Assembly (NCBI GenBank): GCA_902476265.1
Contig: CABSCP010000013.1
Span: 26,595-90,594 of the forward strand
Direction: 5' to 3'
DNA length: 64,000 bases
From: an uncultured Lachnospiraceae bacterium
GTDB taxonomy: Bacteria > Bacillota > Clostridia > Lachnospirales > Lachnospiraceae
In this document: positions 33,764 through 41,731 of the stretch, in pieces
Position numbering within the stretch: position 1 is the stretch's first letter
Layout of the letters: every line of letters starts with the position of its first letter
The notes under the pieces: model-generated
Database searches by the model: none
What the model was told of the DNA's origin: nothing
What the model saw: only the letters and a program-made list of their open reading frames with translations
Translations under genes and position numbers: made by a program

Positions 33764-35530
33764 ATGAAACAGTTAAAAACAGAATATTCCGGACGCATCA
33801 CGGCCCAGACTGCCCTGAGCGATTATCCCAGGCCCTCTCTGGTGCGTTCCTCTTACCTGAATTTAAACGGTATGTGGCAATATGCGATCACCCATAACAG
33901 TGCCATACCGCAGCATTTTGACGGCCATATCCTGGTCCCTTTTTCACCGGAATGCAGTTTATCCGGCGTCATGCGCCAGCTGAAGCCGGGTCAGTTTTTA
34001 TGGTATATGCGGACCTTATCCGTGGCAAAACCGCAGCCGGGCAAACGGTTCTTACTGCACTTCGGCGCTGTGGATCAGGAAGCTGTGGTTTACATCAACC
34101 GCATCCAGGCCGGAAGCCATCAGGGCGGCTACCTGCCCTTTACTCTGGATATAACGGACCTCCTGCAGAGCGGGGACAATGAACTGATCGTCCGGGTGAC
34201 GGATCAGAGCGACACCTCCTGGCACAGCCGCGGGAAACAGTCCTTAAAACCCGGCGGCATGTTCTATACCGCTCAGAGCGGCATCTGGCAGACGGTGTGG
34301 GCGGAAGTCGTGCCCGCCAACTACATACAGGGAATTTACTATTTTGCCGACTATGATAACAGCTGCCTGCACATGAAGACGGTCACCCGCACACCGGCCG
34401 GAATGACCTGTACCATCACAGGGGCTGATTCCGGCCCCATCACCTATTCCGGCATGACCAATGAGGAGATTCTCATCGCCCTGCCAGACTTTCATCCCTG
34501 GAGCCCGGAAGATCCTTTCCTTTATGAGGTGACGCTGCAAACCGGAGCCGACAAGATTTCCAGCTATTTTGCCATGCGCAAGTGCGACATTCAGACCGGG
34601 CCCGACGGTCTGCCCCGCTTTTTCTTAAATAACCGGCCCTATTTCCAGGCAGGGGTGCTGGATCAGGGCTATTGGCCGGAAGGGCTTTATACCGCGCCCT
34701 CCGACGAAGCCCTCATCGATGATATTTCCCGCATGAAAGCCCTGGGCTTCAATATGCTGCGCAAACATGCCAAAATTGAACCAGAGCGTTTTTATTATCA
34801 TTGCGACCGTCTGGGCATGCTGGTCTGGCAGGATATGGTGAACGGCGGCAGCCGTTATAAACACTGGTTTGTCACCTATCTGGCCACCCTCATGAACTGG
34901 AATCATATTTCCTTCGGTGACGGTCCCGGGCACCGGAGGCTGCTCTCCCGCGCTGACGAAAAGGGACGCTGGGAATTTATGGAGGAACTGGAAGAAACCG
35001 TGGCCTTTTTATACAACCATCCCTGCATCGTGGTATGGGTTCCTTTCAACGAAGGGTGGGGACAGTTCGATGCGCTGGAAGCTGCGGACCGTCTCCGTAA
35101 GCTGGATCCTTCCCGTCTGGTGGATCACGCCAGCGGCTGGTTTGACCAGGGAGGCGGCGACATTGTCAGCCTGCACTATTACTTTTTTACCCTGAAGTTT
35201 ACCCCCGAATCCAGGCGTGCCCTGGCGCTCACGGAATTTGGCGGCTACTCCTGTTCTCTGCCGGAACATTCCGCCTGCAAAAAGGTGTACGGCTACCAAA
35301 AATACAATTCCACAGGCGCCCTGACAGCCGGCTATCAAAAACTGATGGAGGAAACCATCCTGCCCGCTGTAAAAAAAGGGATCGGCGCCACCATCTATAC
35401 CCAGCTGTCCGATATCGAAGAGGAAACCAACGGGATTTATACCTATGACCGGGCCGTGTGCAAGCTGGATCCGGATACCGTCCGCCGCTGGAATAAAAAG
35501 CTGCGGGAAGCGGTTCTGCAAAACGACTGA
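33764..35530 (+). CDS. Glycoside hydrolase family 2 enzyme (beta-galactosidase-like)
   Basis: A 588-residue, probably cytoplasmic enzyme. A jelly-roll sugar-binding domain (about 1-170) precedes an Ig-like domain and a TIM barrel. In the barrel, LRKHAKIEPERFYYHCDRLGMLVWQD-type sequence (read piecewise) leads to the acid/base Glu430 in NEGWGQ and the nucleophile Glu491 in LTEFGG. It is shorter than LacZ and lacks the C-terminal lectin-like domain. It could act on beta-galactosides, glucuronides or related sugars. The start at 33764 follows GGGGGT. A strong terminator follows the stop. Being divergent from a sugar sensor operon, it is a likely target of that sensor. Confidence 0.9.
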   Translation: MKQLKTEYSGRITAQTALSDYPRPSLVRSSYLNLNGMWQYAITHNSAIPQHFDGHILVPFSPECSLSGVMRQLKPGQFLWYMRTLSVAKPQPGKRFLLHFGAVDQEAVVYINRIQAGSHQGGYLPFTLDITDLLQSGDNELIVRVTDQSDTSWHSRGKQSLKPGGMFYTAQSGIWQTVWAEVVPANYIQGIYYFADYDNSCLHMKTVTRTPAGMTCTITGADSGPITYSGMTNEEILIALPDFHPWSPEDPFLYEVTLQTGADKISSYFAMRKCDIQTGPDGLPRFFLNNRPYFQAGVLDQGYWPEGLYTAPSDEALIDDISRMKALGFNMLRKHAKIEPERFYYHCDRLGMLVWQDMVNGGSRYKHWFVTYLATLMNWNHISFGDGPGHRRLLSRADEKGRWEFMEELEETVAFLYNHPCIVVWVPFNEGWGQFDALEAADRLRKLDPSRLVDHASGWFDQGGGDIVSLHYYFFTLKFTPESRRALALTEFGGYSCSLPEHSACKKVYGYQKYNSTGALTAGYQKLMEETILPAVKKGIGATIYTQLSDIEEETNGIYTYDRAVCKLDPDTVRRWNKKLREAVLQND

Positions 35531-35542
35531 ACTTCCGTCAGA

Positions 35543-35573
35543 AAAGGGAAAGCGTCTGGCTTTCCCTTTTTTT
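35543..35573 (+). terminator. Terminator after the GH2 gene
   Basis: Exact 11-base arms AAAGGGAAAGC (35543-35553) and GCTTTCCCTTT (35559-35569), 5-base loop, then a T-run to 35573. Confidence 0.92.
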
Positions 35574-35590
35574 GCTTCCCGATTTCTTTA

Positions 35591-36466
35591 TCACCAAACC
35601 AATACTTCGCAGCCGTCCTCCGTGACAGCCACCGTCACTTCCCACTGGGCGGAAGGCTTCCCGTCCTCCGTGTAAACGGTCCAGCCGTTCTCGTCATCGA
35701 GATAAATCTCCTCCGTCCCCGCATTCACCATGGGTTCTATGGTGAACACCATGCCGGGCACCATCAGCATTTCCGTTCCCTTGGGCGCCACATAGCTGAC
35801 AAAAGGATCTTCATGAAATTCCAGACCCACGCCGTGGCCGCCGATATCCACCACAATGCTGCAGCCGTTTTCCTTCGCATGGGTATTGACCGCATCCGCC
35901 ATATCCCCCAAAAAGGTCCAGGGTTTCACATGTGCAATACCGATTTCCATACACTCTTTGGCCACCCGCACCAGCTTTTCCCGCTCGGCCGTCGTCTCTC
36001 CTATGATGAACATGCGGGAGGAGTCGGAAAAATAGCCGTTATAAATGGTGGACACATCCACGTTGATGATGTCCCCTTCTTTCAAAATCACGGACTCATC
36101 GGGAATACCGTGGCAGACCTCGTCATTGACAGAGGTGCACACGCTTTTGGGAAAGCCCTCATAACCCAGCGGCGCGGGAATCGCTCCGAAAGCTCTGGTT
36201 TTTTCCTCCACCATGCGGTCAATCTCCGCGGTGCTCATGCCCGCCCGGATGTGCTCCGCCACATAATCCAGCACGGCCACGTTAATTTTGCCGCTCTCCC
36301 GGATGCCCTGAAGCTGTTCGGGGGTTTTGATCATGCCATGATCCGGCACCATATGCCCCTGCAGTTCAAATTCCCGGATTTTTTCATCAAAATGCATGTG
36401 GCACTGCTTATATTTTCTGCCGCTGCCGCACCAGCAGGGATCGTTTCTTTCTATCTTTTTACTCAT
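35591..36466 (-). CDS. map: Methionine aminopeptidase type I with SEC-C zinc motif
   Basis: A 291-residue enzyme removing the initiator methionine. The N-terminal SEC-C motif (NDPCWCGSGRKYKQCH, about residues 8-23) precedes the pita-bread fold. Metal ligands are in NVDVSTIYNGYFSDSS, GGHGVGLEFHE, FTIEPM and QWEVTVAV. The SEC-C extension is common in clostridial Map. The start at 36466 overlaps the ABC-F stop by 8 bases, so the two are translationally coupled. Confidence 0.95.
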   Translation of the reverse strand: MSKKIERNDPCWCGSGRKYKQCHMHFDEKIREFELQGHMVPDHGMIKTPEQLQGIRESGKINVAVLDYVAEHIRAGMSTAEIDRMVEEKTRAFGAIPAPLGYEGFPKSVCTSVNDEVCHGIPDESVILKEGDIINVDVSTIYNGYFSDSSRMFIIGETTAEREKLVRVAKECMEIGIAHVKPWTFLGDMADAVNTHAKENGCSIVVDIGGHGVGLEFHEDPFVSYVAPKGTEMLMVPGMVFTIEPMVNAGTEEIYLDDENGWTVYTEDGKPSAQWEVTVAVTEDGCEVLVW

Positions 36467-38291
36467 TATCTTCCTCCGTCTCTCCTACTTCGATCCTGGC
36501 CGCCTTATCCTCTAAAAACATCCAGCGTTCCATTTTTTCCTCCAGACAGGCGGCAGCCTTTTCTTTTTCCCCGGTCAGTTCATTCAGCTTCACAAAATCT
36601 GTGGCCGCTTTTAAAATCTCCCCTTCCAGGGTTTCGATCTTTTCTTCCAGGACGGCGATATCCGCTTCTATGGTTTCGTATTCCTTCTGTTCCATATAGG
36701 TGAATTTCAGCTTCTTAGGGGCCTTTTTCCAGCTCCCCCTGGCGGGTTCCGTTTTTTCCTTTCCCCCACCCGCAGACTGCCTGCCGCGCTCCTCTGCCTC
36801 CATGCTCTTTCGGAAAGCATAGTCGCTGTATCCGCCTTCATACTGCCGCAGGATCCCGCCCTCTTCAAAGGCAAAAATCCGCTGCACGGTGCGGTCCAGA
36901 AAATACCGGTCGTGGGAAACCACGATCACAATCCCCTCAAAATGATCCAGATAGTCCTCCAGCACGGTGAGGGTTGTGATATCCAGATCGTTGGTGGGCT
37001 CGTCTAAAATGAGCACATTTGGCGCGCCCATCAGCACTCTGAGCAGGTTCAGCCGCCGTTTTTCCCCGCCGGAAAGCCTGCCGATTTCGCAATACTGGGC
37101 GCTTCCTTCAAACAGAAACCGTTCCAGCATTTTAGCCGCCGACACGCTGCCTTCCTCCGTCTGCACAAATTCCGCCACATCTCTGATGTAGTCGATCACC
37201 CGCTGCGCCGGGTCCATCTGTACCACTTCCTGGGCATAATAGCCGATCTTCACCGTCTGCCCCACCAGGATTTCCCCTGCATCCGGCGCTTCCTGCCCCG
37301 TCAGCATTTTCATCAGCGTGGTCTTGCCGCAGCCGTTTGGCCCGATGAATCCCACTCTGTCATTTTTCAGGAAAATATAGTTAAAATCATGGATCAGAAG
37401 CCTGTTTCCATAGGCTTTCTCCAGCCGGGAAGCCTCCAGGGTGGTCCGGCCCAGACGGGTGCTGATGCTGCCCATCTCCACTCTGCCGTCGCTTTCCGGG
37501 GCTTTTCTATTTTTCAGCTCCTCATAACGTTCCAGCCTGGCCTTCTGCTTGGTGGAACGCGCTCTGGCCCCCCGCTGTACCCAGGCCAGCTCCGTGCGCA
37601 GAATACTCTGCCGTTTCCGCTCTCCCGCCAGTTCCATCTCTTCCCTTTCCGCCTTCAGGGAAAGGAAACCGGAGTAGTTGGTCTGATAGGAATAAATTTT
37701 CCCCTTGTCCACCTCCACGATCCGGTTGCACACGCTGTCCAGAAAATACCGGTCATGGGTTACCATCACCAGCGCTTCCTTCCGGGTTTTGAGCTGTTCT
37801 TCCAGCCAGTCCGCCATTTCATTGTCCAGATGGTTTGTAGGCTCGTCCAAAAGCAGGATATCCGCTTCCTTCAGCAGAGTGCCCACCAGCGCCAGACGCT
37901 TGCGCTGCCCGCCTGACAGTTCCCCGGCCTTCTGGTCAAAATTCGTAAGGCCCAGCTTTGTGAGCATGGTTTTCGCCCGGGTGGTGAGCTCCGTCATGTC
38001 CTCTGCGCTGCCCGCTCCATGCCCTGCCAGCACACAGTTTAAAGCCGACATCTCCGGGTCAAACGCCGGATGCTGTGACAGATAGGCGATCACTACATGA
38101 TTGGCGGTCACCAGAGTTCCTTCATCGGCCTGCTCTGCCCCCGCCATGATTTTTAAAAGGGTGGATTTCCCGGTTCCGTTGATGCCGATGATCCCCACCT
38201 TTTCCCCTTCCTGAAGATAAAAGGAGGCGTCCTCAAAGAGCAGCCGCTCGGTATAAGATTTGGTAAGATGTTCTAAGGAAAGTAAGTTCAT
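36459..38291 (-). CDS. ABC-F family ATPase (Uup-like)
   Basis: A 610-residue soluble protein with two ABC ATPase domains and no membrane segment. Walker A motifs are GINGTGKST (about 35-43) and GPNGCGKTT; signatures are LSGGQRKRL and LSGGEKRRL; Walker B regions ILLLDEPTNHLD and VLILDEPTNDLD. The C-terminal tail (about 510-600) is a coiled coil as in Uup. Such proteins act on the ribosome or nucleic acids; an antibiotic-protection role is possible but not indicated. The start at 38291 follows GGAGA. It lies 18 bases after the NlpC/P60 gene. Confidence 0.93.
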   Translation of the reverse strand: MNLLSLEHLTKSYTERLLFEDASFYLQEGEKVGIIGINGTGKSTLLKIMAGAEQADEGTLVTANHVVIAYLSQHPAFDPEMSALNCVLAGHGAGSAEDMTELTTRAKTMLTKLGLTNFDQKAGELSGGQRKRLALVGTLLKEADILLLDEPTNHLDNEMADWLEEQLKTRKEALVMVTHDRYFLDSVCNRIVEVDKGKIYSYQTNYSGFLSLKAEREEMELAGERKRQSILRTELAWVQRGARARSTKQKARLERYEELKNRKAPESDGRVEMGSISTRLGRTTLEASRLEKAYGNRLLIHDFNYIFLKNDRVGFIGPNGCGKTTLMKMLTGQEAPDAGEILVGQTVKIGYYAQEVVQMDPAQRVIDYIRDVAEFVQTEEGSVSAAKMLERFLFEGSAQYCEIGRLSGGEKRRLNLLRVLMGAPNVLILDEPTNDLDITTLTVLEDYLDHFEGIVIVVSHDRYFLDRTVQRIFAFEEGGILRQYEGGYSDYAFRKSMEAEERGRQSAGGGKEKTEPARGSWKKAPKKLKFTYMEQKEYETIEADIAVLEEKIETLEGEILKAATDFVKLNELTGEKEKAAACLEEKMERWMFLEDKAARIEVGETEEDNE

Positions 38292-38309
38292 GGATTCTCC
38301 GTTTCTATT

Positions 38310-39533
38310 TCAGCCCACAATCCTTCTCACGGACAAAATGGGCCTGTAATTCGCATAACCGTATTTAATGCCGGTGCGGGCGGTGCTGGCGTGCACGATT
38401 CTGCCGCCGCCCAGATAGAGCGCCACATGTCCCGCATAGCAAATGATATCCCCGGGCTGGGCCTGGTCATAGGAGACCTCTCTGCCCGCGCTTCTCTGAC
38501 CCGTGGAGTTTCTGGGCAGGCTGTAGCCGTACTGCTTATAGACCGCCCAGATAAAACCGGAACAGTCCGCGCCGTCCGTCAGGCTCGTCCCCCCCAGCAC
38601 ATAGGGGTTGCCCACAAACTGACAGGCGTACTGGGCGATATCACTGCCGCTGGAACCGGTGGCCGGCGGCACTGTCCTGGCACCGCTTTTGGAAGAAGTG
38701 ACCGAACCTCCGGAAGATTTGGACTGGGCCGCTTTTCTGGCCGCTTCTTCCTTCTTCCGCCGTTCCTCCTCTGCCCGGATGATGGCATTTTCCTCTTCCT
38801 GCAGCTTCTGGATCTCCGCATTCTGCTGCTTGATGATGGCCTTATAGGCAGCCGCCTCCTGGCGCACCTTTGCGATCTGGACATCATAATCCGCCGAAAC
38901 CGCCTTCTTTTCATCCATCATTTCCTGCATGGCGGCTTTTTCCTCTTCCAGTTCATATTTCTGGGTTTCCAGGTCGCTCTTTTTATCTTCCAGATCACTC
39001 TTCTTGACCGCCACCTCTTCTTTGATGGCAATGTAGCGGTTGAGCATTTTTTTATCATATTCATACAGCTTCTCCACATACCCTGCCTGATTGAGCATAT
39101 CGCTCCAGGAAGTGGCCTTGGTCAGAAGCTCCATATAGCTGGTATCCCCCTTTTCGTAGAGATATCTCAGCCTTTTTTTCATGGCCTGATACTGGGATTC
39201 TTCCTGGGCTTTGGCCGCATCATAATCCTCCTGGGCCTTTTCAATCTGAACCTCCGTATCCGCGATCTGTTCCTCCATCAGCCCCACGCTGGCAATCACC
39301 TCCACCAGCTGGGCGTCCAGCTCATCGATTTCCGACTTGAGTTCTTCCTGCTCCTCTTCCAGATCCCCCAGCTTGCCCTGAGCCTCTTTATACTGGCTCT
39401 GGGTCCCCTGCTGCTCTCTTTTCTTCTGTTCTTTCTCCTGCTGTATCTCTGAAATTGTCTTTGCACACACCGGCTGCGCCGCCAGCACAAAGGCCAATAA
39501 AAAAGCCAAAAGGCCTGTCAGTTTCTTTCGCAT
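38310..39533 (-). CDS. Secreted NlpC/P60 peptidoglycan hydrolase with coiled-coil domain
   Basis: A 407-residue protein. A signal peptide (about 1-24, ending VCA) is followed by a long coiled coil (about 27-245), a Ser/Gly-rich linker, and the C40 peptidase with catalytic Cys324 in DCSGFIW and His369 in AGHVALYL. This is the PcsB/CwlO-type layout: a DL-endopeptidase cutting stem peptides, usually activated by FtsEX. I chose the ATG at 39533 because AAGGA is well spaced. ABC-F and map follow closely, so the three probably form an operon. Confidence 0.92.
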   Translation of the reverse strand: MRKKLTGLLAFLLAFVLAAQPVCAKTISEIQQEKEQKKREQQGTQSQYKEAQGKLGDLEEEQEELKSEIDELDAQLVEVIASVGLMEEQIADTEVQIEKAQEDYDAAKAQEESQYQAMKKRLRYLYEKGDTSYMELLTKATSWSDMLNQAGYVEKLYEYDKKMLNRYIAIKEEVAVKKSDLEDKKSDLETQKYELEEEKAAMQEMMDEKKAVSADYDVQIAKVRQEAAAYKAIIKQQNAEIQKLQEEENAIIRAEEERRKKEEAARKAAQSKSSGGSVTSSKSGARTVPPATGSSGSDIAQYACQFVGNPYVLGGTSLTDGADCSGFIWAVYKQYGYSLPRNSTGQRSAGREVSYDQAQPGDIICYAGHVALYLGGGRIVHASTARTGIKYGYANYRPILSVRRIVG

Positions 39534-39581
39534 AAATTTTTCCTTCTTCATCCGTTTCTTCGCAAAAATCCCCTCCTGTCA

Positions 39582-39610
39582 AGTATACAATAAAAAGTGG
39601 CCGGGTGAAA
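39582..39610 (-). promoter_or_regulatory. Promoter of the NlpC/P60 gene
   Basis: On the minus strand TTTCAC (39610-39605), 17 bases, TATACT (39587-39582). The weak -35 is only partly consensus. Confidence 0.5.
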
Positions 39611-39657
39611 CCCAAAAATTCATGCAGTTTCATTTTTTGAACCTTATAGCGTTCATG

Positions 39658-39685
39658 TTGATTAAAATTGTAAAGATGCTATAAT
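39658..39685 (+). promoter_or_regulatory. Promoter of the GGDEF protein gene
   Basis: TTGATT (39658-39663), 16 bases, TATAAT (39680-39685). A palindrome TGTCTATAGACA (39698-39709) lies at the expected transcript start and could be an operator. Confidence 0.65.
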
Positions 39686-39745
39686 AAAATTACATACTGT
39701 CTATAGACAAATTATGACAAAGATATCTTAAAGGGGGATCCGGCT

Positions 39746-41671
39746 ATGCAAAAACGGATTGTACCCGTACTTCTTGCGGCAGCGCTGCTGATTTCGGGTT
39801 TTCTTTCAATCATGTCTATACACCGGCTGCAAGGAAACGCCCGTATCATCAACTACACCGGCGTCGTGCGGGGCGCCACCCAGCGGCTCGTAAAGCAGGA
39901 ACTGAACGGTATTCCCAACGATGTTCTCATAGCGCAGGTGGAAGCAATTCTCTACGGACTTTCTGCCGGGGATAAGGAAAGCGGACTCTCAAGGCTGGAT
40001 GACGACGCGTATCAGACATTGATTTCCGAAATGCAGACGCAGTGGACTGACCTGAAAGAGGAAATCTTCCGGGTGCGCCAGGGTATGGACGGAACGATCC
40101 TGTTTCAAAAAAGCGAGGCCTATTTTGATCTGGCCGACCGCGCTGTCTGTGCTGCGGAAGTTTACTCCGAACAGCAGATCGTTCATGCAGAAAAGGCGCT
40201 TTTTGCTCTCAGCGCCGTATTCCTGATCCTGGCGGCCGTTCTGGCATGGTATGGCGCGCTGCAGGCACGGCGGCAGCAGGCTTTACAGGAAGCTGAAGAA
40301 AAGAACCGTGCAGAAAGCGAACAGCTGGCGCATATGTCTGAGGATCTGCGCGCTCCCATGAACGAACTTTCGGAACTCATCTATATTTCCGACCCCGAAA
40401 CCAATGAACTGCTTTTCGTCAACGAAGCCGGACGCAAAACCTTCCATCTGACCAATTTCCGGGGTCAGAAATGCTATCGGGCCCTTCAGGGGCTGGATAA
40501 ACCCTGTGAATTTTGTACGAATCCGATTCTGGTCCCGGGGGAAAATTATACCTGGGAACATACCAATCCGCTGAGCAACAGGCATTATCTTCTGAAAGAC
40601 CGTCTGATCCGCTGGGAAGGCCGCCTGGCCCGCCTGGAAATTGCTTTTGATATCACGGAATCCGAGGTGGAAAAACAACAGCTGAAAAATACGCTGGATG
40701 CGGAACTGATGATCATGGAATGTGTGCGCACCCTGTATAAACGGCAGGATTTTGCCGTCTCTTTCCCCGCTGTCCTGGAGCGTCTGGGGAACTATCTGTG
40801 CGCCGACCGGATCTATCTGGCGATGATCCGGGAAAATAAGCTTTATAACGACTTTGAATGGCGGGAAGGCAATTGCGGACCGAAAGCGGAATTTCTGCAG
40901 GATCTTTCCCCGGCTCTTCTCCAAAAATGGCAGGCAGACTTTGAGCAGGAAGGCTGCATCATTTTTGAACAGATCACAAATATAGAAGAGCTGCATCCCA
41001 AAGAATATGAGGTGCTGCATACCCGGAATATCCGCACTCTGGCCGCCGCCGGTCTGGAACAGGACGGCAGACTGCGCGGGATGCTGGTCGTGGACAATCC
41101 TCCGCCCGAACGGATCCGGGGCATTTCCTCCCTGCTCCAGACCTTATGTTATTTCCTCATTCTCACTTACCAGAGAATGGAGGATGAACAGCTGCTCTCC
41201 CATTTAAGCTACTACGATACTCTCACCTCTTTTTACAACCGGAACCGCTACATAGAGGATATCGCCGCACTTTCCCGCTTTCAGGGAACTGTAGGAATCG
41301 TTTTTCTGGACGTCAACGGACTGAAGGAACTCAATGATCAGCGGGGACATGCCTTCGGGGACCGGGTGCTCATCCAGTGCGCCCATAAAATGAGGGAATG
41401 TTTTAAAGAGGCCGATTATTACCGGATCGGCGGCGATGAGTTTGTCATTATCTGCCTGGATATCGATGAAGCTTCTTTCCTGAAAAATGTGGACGCCGTC
41501 CGGGGCAGTTTTGCATCCGACGAATTCTGTCATGCCGCCATCGGCGCTCAATGGGCATCCCTCCCAGGGGACGTGGAAGCCATCATTGCAGAGGCGGACG
41601 CGAAGATGTATGATGATAAAAAAGAATTTTACAGGCAGAATCCTGCCACAAACCGTTATCGGCACGATTGA
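39746..41671 (+). CDS. Membrane PAS-GAF-GGDEF diguanylate cyclase
   Basis: A 641-residue protein. Two membrane helices (about 5-25 and 149-170) flank an extracellular helical sensor with an NYTGVVRGATQRL start, like PilJ/NarX-type domains. A PAS domain follows (about 205-310) with the Cys set KCYRALQGLDKPCEFC, then GAF (about 325-475) and GGDEF (about 485-625) with intact RIGGDEFVII near residue 561. It should make cyclic di-GMP. The linker at about 193-206 reads AHMSEDLRAPMN, a kinase H-box with His replaced by Glu. AAAGGGGG precedes the ATG. It converges on the hybrid kinase at 41703. Confidence 0.92.
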   Translation: MQKRIVPVLLAAALLISGFLSIMSIHRLQGNARIINYTGVVRGATQRLVKQELNGIPNDVLIAQVEAILYGLSAGDKESGLSRLDDDAYQTLISEMQTQWTDLKEEIFRVRQGMDGTILFQKSEAYFDLADRAVCAAEVYSEQQIVHAEKALFALSAVFLILAAVLAWYGALQARRQQALQEAEEKNRAESEQLAHMSEDLRAPMNELSELIYISDPETNELLFVNEAGRKTFHLTNFRGQKCYRALQGLDKPCEFCTNPILVPGENYTWEHTNPLSNRHYLLKDRLIRWEGRLARLEIAFDITESEVEKQQLKNTLDAELMIMECVRTLYKRQDFAVSFPAVLERLGNYLCADRIYLAMIRENKLYNDFEWREGNCGPKAEFLQDLSPALLQKWQADFEQEGCIIFEQITNIEELHPKEYEVLHTRNIRTLAAAGLEQDGRLRGMLVVDNPPPERIRGISSLLQTLCYFLILTYQRMEDEQLLSHLSYYDTLTSFYNRNRYIEDIAALSRFQGTVGIVFLDVNGLKELNDQRGHAFGDRVLIQCAHKMRECFKEADYYRIGGDEFVIICLDIDEASFLKNVDAVRGSFASDEFCHAAIGAQWASLPGDVEAIIAEADAKMYDDKKEFYRQNPATNRYRHD

Positions 41672-41680
41672 CCGCCAAAA

Positions 41681-41731
41681 AAGAAAAAGGCCCGCCGGCC
41701 GCTTAAAAGCAAACGGCAGGGCCTTTTTCTT
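41681..41731. terminator. Bidirectional terminator between the convergent GGDEF and kinase genes
   Basis: Exact 13-base arms AAGAAAAAGGCCC (41681-41693) and GGGCCTTTTTCTT (41719-41731). The A- and T-rich bases allow termination on both strands. The stem includes the last codons of the kinase gene. Confidence 0.88.
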
